Shown here one piece after another: positions 24,481 through 36,543 of a stretch of 64,000 nucleotides of DNA. The notes beneath the pieces were generated by a model, which saw nothing but the letters and a program-made list of their open reading frames with translations, did no database searches and was not told the DNA's origin. A program made the position numbers and the translations under genes. Source of the stretch: Melanocharis versteri. Taxonomy: Eukaryota; Chordata; Aves; Passeriformes; Melanocharitidae. The stretch spans positions 1 to 64,000 of the forward strand of contig VZTG01001923.1 of NCBI GenBank assembly GCA_013397845.1, in the 5' to 3' direction. How positions within the stretch are numbered: the first letter of the stretch is position 1; each line of letters begins with the position of its first letter.

Positions 24481-27400
24481 TGACCCCAGTGACCTCTTTC
24501 CTGGGTCCCTGTGCCCTCTGGGGCAGTAAGGGACCCCACAGGTGGCAGCAGACGTGGTGTCCAGGAGGGTGCCAGCACGGTGCCATCCTGGGGAGGAGCC
24601 CAGGAGAGTGTGTGCTGCTTGGATTGGGACAGATGAGCACCTCAGAGTCAGCTCCAGAACAGGACCATCTGTGGGGGCCCTAATGACAAACCAGGTTCCT
24701 GCAGGTGCTGAGTGATGCAGTCACTGCCTAGGTTGTCAGCAGTGAATTAAACCCTCTTTGGGCTGATGTTCTTCAGAGGGATTATCTTCCAAAATCAGGG
24801 CTCTGTTGTTACTTGGAGGGGGAGGTGTTTACTCTCCTCCTGCCCCTTCTGGTGCAGCTCAGGCACAAGAGGCACAGTAACCCTCAATGTCCTGCCCTGA
24901 GGAGATGCTGCTGTGGGGGCAGGGATGGCTCTGTCTTCAGGGGACCCGAATTGCACATTCAAACCCTGCTCCAAGTCCAGGCAATTAGGCAACTGCAGGA
25001 GAGGCCTCAAGGCACTTCCCAAGGGATGCTGATGCCCTTCAACTCCCTATGGAGGCAGAGGCTTGGTAGGCACTAGAGGTCTGAGCAGAGGGTGGCTGCT
25101 GCCCTGCAGACACCTCAAAGCAGAGGAAAATTTAATGTTTGAACAGGGGTTCCAGAAGCTCCTGAGTCATGGTGACACCAAGCCCAGGACCCAGCTATGT
25201 CAAATATGTCACCAGTGTCTCTCTGGGATGGGGGACCCTGAGTGGGGGGTATGTGGAGCTGGACTCAGAGGGAAGCAGTGCTGCCTCTCCAGGGATGATG
25301 CTCTCGGGCTTCCACTGAGTTCAGCCCTGTTGCTTCTCTGCCTCCACTTCCAACATCAGCTTCTTCAAAAACCTCCCAGCTGATGGGGGTCACAGAGGCC
25401 CTCGGCCAAAGCCCTTGGAGCTGGGGACTGGATGCTGCTGCTGTAGAGGCAGAAGGAGGCGAGGTGGGGAGTGACTGCATGTCCTTGCCCCTTGCACTTT
25501 TCCACACTCCTTCTGGTGCTTCTGACCGCCTCTGGCCATGCCTGACATTGACAGCTGTTCCTGGATAACCTCAGATGGCTGGGAAGCCGAGGCAGCTGCC
25601 AGCACAGACGTCCCAGCTCTGCCCAGTGCTTCTGTTCCCCTGGTCCTGCGTTCCATCCCACCCGAGCTGGAGGAGACCAGGCAGCCCTGATGAGTGCGTG
25701 GCCCCACCGCCAAAAAACTACTTCATACTCTTGGTGAAAAAATAATTCTTCCAAATGTGCCTTCCAAAGAGTCCGGCAGTGTTTACAGAGTGAGATGCAG
25801 TGGTGGGGTGAGAGAGTGGGGACACAGCCTGTCCCACATCCTGGGGGTGGAGCACACATGTCCCCTGTGGAGGGAGGGGGTGGCTCTGTCTTGCTCATCC
25901 TGCAGAGGGTTTGTTCTGGGTGTTTTGCTGATCAGTCACTCCTAACTGTGTGTTTCCGCAGAGGAGCTGCATTGACAAGTGCCACAGCCTTTGCCTGTGT
26001 CCCCAGTGGGCTGTGAGAGTGCTCAGCAGGAGCCCAGGCTGTAGAAGGTCTGGAAAGAGGTACTTTGATATCTGTGGGTCACAAGAGGAAACAGGAAAAG
26101 GAAGAAAGGACAGCTGGGCAGCTGCTTCTGAGTGGGTGAGGTCTGAAACGTCTCCTGCCCTGAGCGTGGCCTCCCTCTCACCTTTGCTGTGCTGGCTCCA
26201 TACTTGGCACAAGCCCCTCTCCTGACCCTCTGAGGGGGATGCTGGCCCACCGTGCCTGCTCTGGCCCAGGGCTCCTGCTCCCAGCTCTCCTGGCAGAGGC
26301 TGTGGGAGCCGGCAGTGTCACCCCCTCGTCTCACCGTGCAGGTGACACTCTGGCTCCTGTGCCCACACTCCAGGAGCTGTTCTGAGCTGGCTGTCAGTGC
26401 TGCTCTCTGGCAGATGCAGGCACAGACACCCAGGACTGGAGCACGTGGATCAGTGCAGAGAGCTGCAGCTTCCACCCTACTAGACCCTCCAGCTCCCAGC
26501 AGGACACCAGCCCTGGGACAGCTCCACAGGCTGGAGGAGGAGCTGAACCTGGATATGGGGACATGAATTTGCCCTCCCAAGTCCACCGGGTGCTTCCTGC
26601 AGAATCCTGAATGAGACACTTGCTGCTAAACCCGGGCAAAGCCAGGGTGGAGCATCCTGCCCTGTGGGAGAGCTGGGAGAGGAAGATCCTCAATAGCGGC
26701 GTGTGATGAGATGCCGCACCAGCTTGCACAGGGACATGGTGTCTCTGATCATCTCCATGTGTGAAGGGGGGCAAGGAGGACATGGTCAGAAGCCATTTCC
26801 ACTGGTGCTCTGTGGCATCCTGATGTTGTCCTGGCTCTGGAGGTGTTCTGGCAATGTCAGCTCACTCTGCCTGGCAGCCACTGCACTCCCAGCCAGCAGC
26901 ACGAGCTGCCCTGATGACAAATGGTCCCAAAGGCAGGACTAGGGAGAGCTCAATAAATTCTCATCTTACATTCACTCATCACTTTGAGCAGCAGCTTCCC
27001 TGGCCTGCTGTGCCAGCCCTGTGTCCCAGCCACAGCTGGGACAGTGACACCCCTGAGCTGCAAGACTCTCACACAGCACCTCCCAGCCCAGCACTGATGG
27101 GGTTCTCAGCCTCTCCTGCCCCAGGGGTCATTTCTGAGCATATCCTTGGCCAGGACTGTTCCAACTAGTTCAGTGCTGTGGGCTGAAGGTCCCAGGGATG
27201 TGCTGAAGGAATCTCTTCCCAGCACTGTGGCCAGGTCCCTGCTGGGCACATACCCACAGCCAGGGCAGGAGGCAGACAGAGGCAGCAGAACAGGCCCATC
27301 CCACTCCTGATGCTCACAGCTCAGGGAAAAAGCCCTACCTGAGTCTCCTTGGAATCTGCTCCCAGACCCTCAGTCTCTGACTCCAGCACTGCCTGCTGCA

Positions 27401-28284
27401 CTCATTGGCTACACTGAAGCTCATGACGAGCTCCGGATCACCACATGGGATGCACCAGAGGGGAAAACAAGAAGGCAGGACAGACTGAACGCTTGTTCCT
27501 CCCCCTCTACCAGGATCCCTCACTTTCCACACCTGTAACAAGTTTTGCACAATCCCCAGATTTCCCCAGGAGACACTTGCTGCAGCACAGCCCCATTACC
27601 CTGCACACCTTTTTGGAGAGTTTCTGCTGCTCCCCCATGGGGGGGAGGAGCAAAGGGGTAAATGTTCAGCTATGATGGTTTAGAGCTTTTAGGCTCTGAG
27701 GGTGGTGGTTTAGGGTGATTTAGGGGTGTCTGAGGGGCAGCTGAGGCCAGCACCACCTCGTTTCCTCTGGGCACTGTCTGGTTATTCACATCCTTACACA
27801 GCTATCCCTGGAGGACAGGCACAGGGATGCAGCAGGGGAAGTGTGAGAGGAGGGTGTTTTTAGGTGACTGTCCCTCTCATTTGAGGTGTTGGTCTTCTCC
27901 ACAATGTAAATACACATGAACAGAGGAGCACTGTAGCCACTCTGCCTTGGAAGGGTGTTTTTCACCCGTCCTGACCCCTTAGCAAAGGGTCTGTTGTCAA
28001 ATAGTGGCACGAGGCAAATTGGTGTCTGCGGCTACCTGAACTGAGCCTACCACCCTTGTTACATGGGAATGGATCAAAATGACAAGGAGGCCTTGGAAGT
28101 GTGTGTGGCGTCACCCCTGCTCCCCTCCCAGCTCCAAGCACAGCAACACACAGCATCAGGCTCTGCTTGCCCGACACAGCACAGTGAGCACGTTAGTCCC
28201 TAATGAGCCCAGGCCCCACTGTGCCAGGCAGACAGAAATCCATATCCACAGACTTTTCCGGTCCTGCAGTGCTTATGAGCTCTC
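24481..28284. other. Noncoding stretch, no gene recognised
   Basis: No CR1 copy in this 3.8-kb span. About 25,710-25,790 (aaaaaactacttcatactct, aaaaataattcttccaaatg) is an AT-rich island of possible interest. Frames are short and unconvincing. Confidence 0.5.
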
Positions 28285-28375
28285 CCGGTAAGCCAGGCAG
28301 AGGAAATGGGATAAGCCTCGCTTTACCGATGTGGAATTGAGGCACCAGAAGGTTTAAGTGACTTAAAAGGGATTT
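28285..28375 (-). mobile_element. Ancient MIR/L2-type repeat remnant
   Basis: gaggaaatgggataagcctc ... gtggaattgaggcaccagaaggtttaagtgactt is the reverse of the cttaacctctgtgcctcagtttccccatctgtaaaatggg motif shared by MIR and L2 elements. Diverged, so very old. Confidence 0.55.
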
Positions 28376-28520
28376 GGAGAAGAACGTCTCCAGAGCCCAG
28401 GTGCAGAAGCATCCCGGGAAGAAGGCATGACCTTTCAGGGTCCACCTCATTAAAAACACCGGGTGGCACAAGCAGGAGGTGGCAGCAGCCTCAGAGAATT
28501 GCTGCTGCCAGCCCTGCTCC

Positions 28521-28597
28521 GTGTGCCCCCAGCTCCTCTGTGTGCCCCCAAATCCTCCAGCTGCCCCCAGCTCCTCCAGGTGCCCCCAACCCCTCCA
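28521..28597. repeat. 19-bp minisatellite, 4 units
   Basis: gtgtgcccccagctcctct, gtgtgcccccaaatcctcca, gctgcccccagctcctcca, ggtgcccccaacccctcca. Confidence 0.9.
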
Positions 28598-29830
28598 TGC
28601 CACGAGGCTGGTGGGCTGCAGGCAGCCCCTGAGGCAGTGGCCAGGCAGGAACCTGTGTCCCCTCCTGCTCTGCTCAGCTGTCCCTTGCCCTGTGCAGGGA
28701 CACACAGGGACTGGCCCATGGGGCAGCAGCAGTGCCGGTGCCAAGGTTAGGAAAGCCACTGTCCTGCTGCCATCAGAGGCTTCAGGGGAGCAGCCCATCC
28801 ACCCCACACCAGCTCCAGGAGCCACTGGAATGTGGAGGAGAGCTCTGGAGAGGGAGCCAGGCGATCGATCCCAGGGAGTCTGTCTGCCAGGGGCTCTGTC
28901 ATCCTGCGTGCCCCCACCCTGCTGCTGGCACCTGAGCTCTCCTGGGGACTTTCCAAGGGGCTTGTCTCCCTCTCCTCTGCTCCCCCTTCTCCTGGGCACT
29001 GCGGTGGCTCTGGCTCGTTGTTAGAGCCCGGGGAATTGTGTCAGCGCGTGCCCGGTGCGTGTGCGAGTGTCGGCCCAGGTGTGCGGGCATGAGGACACGG
29101 GGATGAGGGGACAATCCTGGAACCTGGACACCCGGCATCATCCCTTCCCAGCACTGCTCCCGGGAGTGCCGGGACTTCGGGAGAGGGCAGAGTGCCTGCG
29201 GGGCAGGGCTGGGGTGGCTGCGAGGGGCTGCCCTGGAGCAGGGTGCAATGGCGAGGGCTCCCAGCTGGAGCAGGGTACAGGCGGTGCTCCCCAGGGATCC
29301 ATCGCTGCGGACATACAGGGCAGGGCTGTGCCCCCAGGGACCGGCCATGCAGGTGGCCCTGGCTCTGTCCTCCCTGGCACAGCCCAGCCTTGGGCCTAGC
29401 TGTCCTGTGCTCTGGAAAGTCGGGAGTTGTTCTGCAGAGGGGCACTGAGGTGGTTTTGGAAACGGGAGCAGGACGATCAGTGCTGGGTGCTGAGGTGTCA
29501 CGTTTGGTTTTCTTGAGAGCCAGAGACTGAGGAATTTGTAAACGCCTCATGTCGAGGCTTATTTGCTGCTTTCTGATTTTCCAAGCTGTTCGGCACCCCA
29601 TGGGAATGCTGGGATCAGGAGGCCAGAGCTTTGCTGATTAAATACAGAACAGCAGGCTGGGGTGACCCCAGGAGCTGGGCATGGGGACCCCACACTGGGT
29701 GTTCATGCACCAGAAGGTGCTGTAGGGAAGAATAAACTGAGCTCTGAGCTGGAGAAAAGGTTTGGTAATTTCCTGTGGACGTGCCGAGTGGCCCTGCAGC
29801 GTGTGGAGCTTGGCTGGAGAGAGGCTCTTG
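28598..29830. other. Noncoding stretch with a CpG-rich part
   Basis: About 29,000-29,180 is CpG-rich (tcagcgcgtgcccggtgcgtgtgcgagtgtcggc) and may be a small island. Overlapping frames on both strands have no recognisable motif. Confidence 0.45.
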
Positions 29831-29981
29831 GCTGGGCTCAGGGAGCGTGGAAGATGCTGTCCCCTCCGAGGGGTTTCTGGATGGACTCAGGGTGTGGGGG
29901 GGATGCTCTGCCCCCCCAGAGGGGCTCCTGACTGGGCTCAGGGTGTGTGGGCATTGCTGTGGTCCCCCAGAGGGGCTCCTG
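29831..29981. repeat. 51-bp minisatellite, 3 units
   Basis: Units of 49, 51 and 51 bp beginning gctgggctca, gatggactca and actgggctca, each ending gaggggctcctg or a variant. Confidence 0.92.
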
Positions 29982-31565
29982 CACCCTTGGGTCCAAATTG
30001 CTGTGTGACAGAACAGCCCTTCTGCTTCACCCCCACCCGGGCTGGGGAATCTGGAGGGATCCCAAGGCCCGACAGCGTCAAGTAGTGGGCCGGGTACCCC
30101 CTCGCCTGTGGAGGAGCAGCTGGCTCAGCTTTGCAAAACAGCATTTGCAAGCCAAGAAAAGTTAATTCTGCTGCTGTTATTTTCCTTTCCTTTTTTCTGA
30201 AGGCCAGGTGGAAGGTGCTGTAGCAACAGTGGAGACAGGAGGAGCGGGGGAGTCGCTGAGAGCAGGTGTGGCAATGTAGGCTGGGGCTGTGAATCCTGGT
30301 TCTGAGACACTGTTGGAGGGATATGAGGCACATCTGTTATAAATTTGGGGTGAAAGGGCTTTGGTTGTTTTTAACCTGCTTGTCTTGTGAGCAGTCTGTG
30401 TCTCGGGTGTGTCTCAGTCCATGGGAGCTGTCGCTGCCCTCAACAGGGCTCAGGGCTATTTCCGACCACCCCATCCTGTCCCGTCCCTGTCCCCAGTGGA
30501 TGTGTGCCTGTGGCTCTCCACTGTCGCTCACTGTGCTTTTGGGGCTGGCCCAGGGCCTCACCCAACACCTGCCTGATGTCCTGGCTCGGGAAGAGCAGAG
30601 CCAGCTCTGCAGGCAGGCGTTTCATGCCAGCAGAACCTCAGGAGCAGCTGTCCAGTGTCCAAGGAGGGGACCCCAGCAGTGCTCTGACCTCCAGACACCG
30701 GGAGGATTTGCCTGAGTAGAGGAGGTTCCCCAGGGAGCTCCTGAGGCCCTGGGAGCTGGGAATGGGTGCAGGGTGCCCACAGACACCCAGGGCAGCAGCA
30801 GTGCCGGGGAGCCCTTCTGCCACCTCAGCTGCATCCCAGGATTCGGAGTCACTCTGCTGGCACTGTGCCGAGCACCCCAGGAGGAGAACCTCCCCCAGCT
30901 CCTGGGGATGAGGGGGTCACATGAATTCCCTGTGATTTATGGAGCTGTGTGCATGCTGAGACAGCTGCATCCCTCCTGCATCCCACAGCCTGTCCTCCCA
31001 CCTGCACCTCAGCCACATCTCCGTCGCCCAGTGCTGAAGGAGAGTCCTTGTGACTGCTCCCAGGCTGCTGGGTGCCCACCAGTGGCTGCCATCAGCCTGA
31101 GCTGGCTCCCCAGACTGCCCTTCCCCAGGCTGCCGAGCTCTGGCAGGGTCTGAGCCCGGGGAGCTGGGGCTGAGCTGAGGCTGTGATGCTCATGCAGGCA
31201 GGCAGCAGTGGGAGCAGATGACCATGGGGCACAGAGCCTGCCCGCTTTCATGTTCCGGAACAAGGAAAGCTGTGACCCAGAAGGAGCTGGTTGAGGCTCA
31301 AGGGTGGCCGTGTCAGCTGTGGGCCCGCTGGGGGATTTGTGACATCTGCAGTGGCAGCCTTCCCATGGGAGGTGCTCTGGCTCCAGCCATGGGTGGCTGT
31401 TTCCTGATTCCCAGACTGAAGCAGACGGGCAGGCTGAAGCCGCCTGGGCACCCCAGACCTCAGGAATGTGGGCTGCCCACCTGGGGATGGGGCCGCCAAT
31501 GCTCATCCCATGTTCCCAAAGCATGGAGGGGTCTGCAGAGGCTGCTGGTGTCCCCCCTGTATTTT

Positions 31566-31803
31566 AGGACAGGAAGAAACAGCCTCAAGTTGTGCCAGGG
31601 AAGGTTTATGTTGGATATTATGGAAAATTTCTTCACAGAAAGGGTGGTCAGGCAATGGAACAGTCTGCCCAGGGCAATGGTGAAGTCACCATCCTCGGAT
31701 GTCACCTGGGGCAATGGGTTATGGTGGCCTTGGAGGAACAGTTGGACTTGATGATCTTAGAGGGCTTTTCCAACCCTAGTGATTTTGTGATTCTGTGATT
31801 CCA
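31566..31803 (+). mobile_element. CR1 LINE, 3' fragment of the second subfamily
   Basis: agttgtgccagggaaggttt, ggatattatggaaaatttct, gaaagggtggtcaggcaatg and ttggacttgatgatcttaga, tail gattttgtgattctgtgattc. Sense. Confidence 0.92.
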
Positions 31804-32094
31804 TCCCCTCCCCAGATCACTCTCCTGGAGTGGGTAACTCAGATCTTTTTCAGCTGCAGAACCCTGGGCTTGCCTCAGCCTCCCGCCTTTGTCCTCAGCT
31901 CTGCTCCACCATGAGCTGCAGACACTCCAGGGGCTCCACTGTTGGTGCATCCCACAGCTGCATTTTTTCTCATTACCTGCCGTATAAGAGACTGAAACAG
32001 AGATTTCTGTCATCCTGGGCTGGCAGGACAGAGGCACTGAGGGAGCTGGGAAGCTGCACACCTGCATGCAGCACTGCAGACCTGTCTGGGTGTG

Positions 32095-32130
32095 CTGCTG
32101 TGCCTCAGTTTCCACCTCTGTGGTGAGGGG
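32095..32130. mobile_element. Possible MIR/L2 remnant
   Basis: gctgtgcctcagtttccacctctgtggtgag resembles the tgcctcagtttcc-ctgtaaaatg motif. Short, low support. Confidence 0.25.
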
Positions 32131-32202
32131 ACAGCTGTTTGCAGGAGGTACTGCTGCCACACAGACACCTGGAGCAGGGGCTGAGCTGAGCAGAGGAGAT
32201 TA

Positions 32203-32368
32203 CTGACTGGTTTGGGTGGGAAAGGATCTTAAAACCATCCAGTGCCACCCCTGTCATGGCAGGGACACCTTCCACTATCCCAGGTTGCTCCAAGCGCCGT
32301 CCAACCTGGCCTCGGACACTTCCAGGGATGCAGGGGCAGCCACAGCTTCTCTGGGCAAGTTGTGCAAG
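32203..32368 (-). mobile_element. CR1 LINE, 3' fragment
   Basis: gactggtttgggtgggaaag, cagggacaccttccactatc, acctggcctcggacacttcc and cacagcttctctgggcaagt: reverse CR1 3' region. Confidence 0.9.
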
Positions 32369-34687
32369 AGTAAATGTGTGACTTTAGCACTCAAAAGTCC
32401 TTGATAGAGGCCCCTGAATGACACAGGGAAAGGCTCTTATTTTCATGTATCACCTCCCAGATGGGACACGGCTGGTGTGGGAGCAGAGGGGAGCCCCAGC
32501 ACTGCTCTGCTGCAGAGCCCCTGTCCCGGGCTGAGCTCTGCCCAGGTGGCACAGAGGGGCTGGCCTGGGTCTGGATGGTGCCTGGGCACCGTGGCTGCTT
32601 GAGGTGGACGTGCTTCAGGTCAGGAAATGGCAAGAATGGGATCAAGCTGCTAAAAAATGTCCTGTTAGAGAGAAAGGAGAGCCCACAGCTCCCTCGGTAG
32701 GGCCTCAGGTACCTGGAGCCTGCGTGCTGGCAGCCAGGAGCAGACGCCCTTCCTGGCTGGGTTTTTCTTTGAAAACATCGGGATTTTGGGATTCATGCCT
32801 CTGTTTGGTGAGGATTTTGGGGGTTCAGCATTACCATCCTGGGCAGAGGGCTATCCTGCCACCCTTGCACATGTCATCTTCCCTTTCCCTTCTGGTACCC
32901 ACTGGGGTTCTGTGCTGCACCAGACCAGCAGCCTCATGGGGAAAACACCAGCAAAGCAAACCCTCCTGCGGTTCTGGGGAGCAGTGAGGTGTCCCTGGGC
33001 AGGGCAGCTGAGCAGAAACCTTCAAGGAGCTTTTCCACTGTGCCTGGTTGGTGCAGGGCCCCTAAGAGGAATTATCCTGGAATCTGCTTCTGTATGCAGG
33101 GAAACCAGAACAAAGCACATCCCTTTCTGCCAAGTGCATGTGTGTCTGTGTGAGCTGGGTCCAGGCCCAGCCCAAAACCCAGCCAGTGCCATGGCAGGTT
33201 TTTGCCAGGGTTTTCCACTTCCAGAAAAACCCCACAAGGGGACTGAGACCCAAGGCTGTGTCTCTCCAGACCTGTGGGCAGTGACTGGGAAGAGCCCCTG
33301 ATCTCTGTTTTTGGCCTTCACATGTTGCTGTGTTTAAAAACTCAGCCACTCCGATTTCAGGCACAGCAGGCAAGTCTCCCCTTGAAACAACTGGACTGGA
33401 GCAATTGAACTCATCTCCCAGGGAAACAGCAGGACCTTGGCTGGGCTTTGGAGATCTCACCCCCTTGGGGATCCCCTAGAACAGGCAGGCTGGAGAAGTC
33501 CAGGAGGCCAGAGGGCAGGTCCCCAGCCAGCCTCAGCGGCACTGGTGGGGTTCTCTGGATAGATCTGCATCCTTTGGCACGGGGATTTTCCTGCAGCCAG
33601 GGTGCTTCCCAAGAGCTGGCTGCCGGGAGTGCTGAATGCAGGGCACATCCTGTGGACCAGGGATGGGATCCTGGCACCTACGGAGCTCCAAGAGGGTTTA
33701 GGGATGGAGGCAAGGAAGTATTAAATGCAGGATTCCAGTGAGGCCAATCCTGAGGGATCACAGCCAGGCTGCAAATGCCAGGGATGCCTGGCTTGTTTGA
33801 AAGGAAGGGGCTGCAGCAGCTGCCTATTGATGCATTCCTGGGTAAACACGAGGGTGGAGAAGAAAGAGCTCAGCTAAAGGACACGAGGACTGGTGCAGTG
33901 TCTGGGGATGTTCAGGCTGGAAACCCACAGTTTGATTTTTCAGTTCCTCTAGGGAGCTGAAACAGAGCAAGTCAAAATACATATTTTTAAAAGTCAAAGT
34001 GCTTTCTCTCGATACTTCCCTCCAGGATGCCTCAGCAGCAGTGTCAGGGCTTCCTTCCATTTAAGCTAATTTCGTGATACTTACAAAATTCCATCAAAGC
34101 TGGAATTGGAAACAGAATGTCTGTCTGTCTGTCTATCTGTGAGGACAACAGGCCTCATCTTCTTCCTCCCATTCTTCTCTAGTTTTACCCTCTCTCATAT
34201 TTCTGTCTCGGTCCCTGCTCTGCCCTGCACCCCCCTCCTCCATGGCTGTGCACCCTACATCCTGGAGCACAGGATGATTCCTGGCACGTCCCCTGCCTGC
34301 CCAGCCCTGCCACGAGCAGCAGGAAGAGCAGGAGAACTACTGTGACCTGCAGGTTTTGCCTGTCTGGCATCTCCTCCAACCATCCTTTGTGTTTATCAGG
34401 TGTCTAGAACAGAGCCCTGTCGATGTCTCTTCCTCCCAGGAGTGTTGGAAGGATTAATTAGTTAATGTTTGCACAGTGCTTTGAAGAGAAGTGCCAAGTG
34501 GGAGGGTGGTAGGAGCAGAACTGGATTCCTTCATCCCGTCTCCTTCCTCCCCTCACTGATGGTGGCAGCCCCTGTGCCCTTCCTGTGCCGGGTCAGCTGG
34601 TGGGGACAGGGCTGCTCCAGGTGCAGACCAGGGGAGGGGACAGCCTGTGAGGGAAATCACTGATGGGGAAGAGATCAAAAAGCAGAG
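32369..34687. other. Noncoding stretch, no gene recognised
   Basis: Ordinary GC-rich DNA. About 33,960-34,090 (aaaatacatatttttaaaag, ccatttaagctaatttcgtg) is AT-rich and may be conserved. A (tgtc)n run lies at 34,119-34,140. Confidence 0.5.
34119..34140. repeat. (TGTC)n microsatellite
   Basis: tgtctgtctgtctgtctatctgt, about five units with one interruption. Confidence 0.9.
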
Positions 34688-35075
34688 AACCATAGAATCA
34701 TGGAAAGTTTGGATGGAAAGGGAATTAAAGCTTATGCAGTTCCACCCCCTGCCAAGGCAGGAGCACCTTCCACTATCCCAGGGTGCTCCAAGCCCCACCC
34801 AGCCTGGCCTTGGACACTGCCAGTGATCCAGGGATCAGCCACAGCTTCTCTGGGCACCCTGTGCCAGGGCCTCACCAACCTCTCAGGGAAGAATTTCTTC
34901 CCAATATCCCATCTAACCCTGCCCCGTGGCAGTGGGAAGCCATTCCCCTTGTCCTGTCACTTCGGGCTCTTGTCCAAGGTCCCCCTCCAGCTCTCCTGCA
35001 GCCCCTTTAGGCAGTGGAAGGGGCTCTGGGTTCTCCCTGGATCCCTCTGCCCTCCAGGCTCACCCGCAGCTCCCC
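34688..35075 (-). mobile_element. CR1 LINE, 3' fragment adjoining the LTR
   Basis: accatagaatcatggaaagt, gaattaaagcttatgcagtt, ccttccactatcccagggtg, cacagcttctctgggcaccc, aggcagtggaaggggctctg and tctccctggatccctc: reverse CR1. The similarity fades about where the GC-rich LTR-side sequence begins. Confidence 0.9.
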
Positions 35076-35089
35076 TCAGGGGTGAGGCC

Positions 35090-35744
35090 GTGTGGCGGGG
35101 CCCGCCCGCCTTTCCGCGGTGCCCGGCCTGGGCCGAGCCGGGAGCGGCCGGCTCGCTTCCAGCGCGGGAGGCCGCCGGGTTCGCACTCACGGACCGGCTT
35201 TCACACCGACGGTACAGGCGCAGGAGAGGAAGGAGAGGCGGAGGGGCTCTTCGAGGGTGAACAAGTGCGGTTTATTTCCCCTGGACGGGGCGAGGATCAG
35301 GGAGCGAGGAGCCAGAAACACAGTGTAATGGAGGGGGAGGCGAAGAGCCCCGAGCAGGAGTTTGCACAGTATGTTATACCAGGGGAGAGGGGAGGGAGAT
35401 ACCCAGGAATAAACCAACTGGGGTACAAACCCGCTGGGGTACAGCACGCAGGCAGACGGACAGCACATAAACCAGTAATAGCAACAGGGGGAGGAGAGGG
35501 GCCACAAGGAGCAAGTGAGGAACCCCGCAGCAGAGAAGATTCCGGGACACTGCCGTGTGTAGGAGAAACCAATGAGCATAGGGGGATTAACATAATTCAA
35601 ATAAGCGGGGAAAGGATCTTGGGAGGAACACAGTTTCTCACCCTAAGTGCAGGACAGGGAGATGTTTCGGGAGCACTGCCTGAGGTTGTTCAGGCAAAGC
35701 ACGTATACCACAAAAAGATCCCATCTCTCTAATCTAATGTTTCA
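35090..35744 (-). mobile_element. Endogenous retrovirus LTR, minus strand (apparently solo)
   Basis: Read on the minus strand it begins TGAAACATTAGATTAG at 35744, a typical LTR 5' TG. It then shows an inverted CCAAT box (CCAAT at 35569-35573 on +), a TATA-like GGTATAAC (35373-35380) about 200 bp on, an AATAAA polyadenylation signal (35276-35271) a further 100 bp on, and a CA about 13 bases later. The order U3, R, U5 is therefore clear. The plus-left boundary is uncertain: the GC-rich tail to about 35,090 may be U5 or adjoining sequence. I found no primer binding site and no gag, pol or env, so it is probably a solo LTR. No target-site duplication could be matched. Its promoter would fire away from DLGAP4. 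Confidence 0.7.
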
Positions 35745-36020
35745 CCCACCGGACCCTTTCTTCTTCATTCCAATCTTTGCAAAAGGAAAACAAACTCCAG
35801 TTGTTTCACTGACTTTGTTTTGGTTGTTTGTGCCAGCTGCCCCCAAAGCAGTCAGTTCTGGGGAGATCCAGCAGCTCTCCCCCTCCTGGAGCAGAGCTTT
35901 CCTGTCTGAGAAGGGCAAGTCCAGCATGTTGGACGGCCAGGCTGGAATTTCCAGCTGGAGAATTCCCACCAGCCATGCCCAGCCCTGGCTCCATCTCGTC
36001 GTACATCAATAGGGGCTGTG
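35499..36020. repeat. 522-bp exact direct repeat, copy 1
   Basis: Begins gggccacaaggagcaag and ends caataggggctgtg, immediately before the N at 36021. Every stretch I compared is identical to copy 2 at an offset of 523. It spans the 3' (plus) half of the LTR plus about 276 bp of unrelated sequence beyond it, so an LTR-LTR relationship cannot explain it. Confidence 0.95.
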
Positions 36021-36021
36021 N
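36021..36021. other. Single-N assembly gap
   Basis: One ambiguous base exactly at the junction of two identical 522-bp segments. Confidence 0.95.
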
Positions 36022-36267
36022 GGGCCACAAGGAGCAAGTGAGGAACCCCGCAGCAGAGAAGATTCCGGGACACTGCCGTGTGTAGGAGAAACCAATGAGC
36101 ATAGGGGGATTAACATAATTCAAATAAGCGGGGAAAGGATCTTGGGAGGAACACAGTTTCTCACCCTAAGTGCAGGACAGGGAGATGTTTCGGGAGCACT
36201 GCCTGAGGTTGTTCAGGCAAAGCACGTATACCACAAAAAGATCCCATCTCTCTAATCTAATGTTTCA
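36022..36267 (-). mobile_element. Second, partial copy of the same LTR (false-duplicate part)
   Basis: Identical to 35499-35744, the U3 half of the LTR, and begins directly after the N at 36021. It lacks TATA and polyadenylation signals because the copy starts inside the LTR. It is part of the 522-bp exact repeat and is most likely an assembly artefact rather than a second insertion. Confidence 0.8.
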
Positions 36268-36543
36268 CCCACCGGACCCTTTCTTCTTCATTCCAATCTT
36301 TGCAAAAGGAAAACAAACTCCAGTTGTTTCACTGACTTTGTTTTGGTTGTTTGTGCCAGCTGCCCCCAAAGCAGTCAGTTCTGGGGAGATCCAGCAGCTC
36401 TCCCCCTCCTGGAGCAGAGCTTTCCTGTCTGAGAAGGGCAAGTCCAGCATGTTGGACGGCCAGGCTGGAATTTCCAGCTGGAGAATTCCCACCAGCCATG
36501 CCCAGCCCTGGCTCCATCTCGTCGTACATCAATAGGGGCTGTG
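36022..36543. repeat. 522-bp exact direct repeat, copy 2
   Basis: Copy 2 of the repeat, separated from copy 1 by one N. Unique sequence continues after 36543, whereas copy 1 continues naturally to the left into the rest of the LTR. That is the pattern of two overlapping contig ends placed side by side. Confidence 0.95.

Noticed and set aside
36022..36267. Second LTR making a provirus with 35090-35744
   Set aside because: Same orientation but only about 280 bp from the first, with identical flank included and an N at the junction; explained by false duplication.
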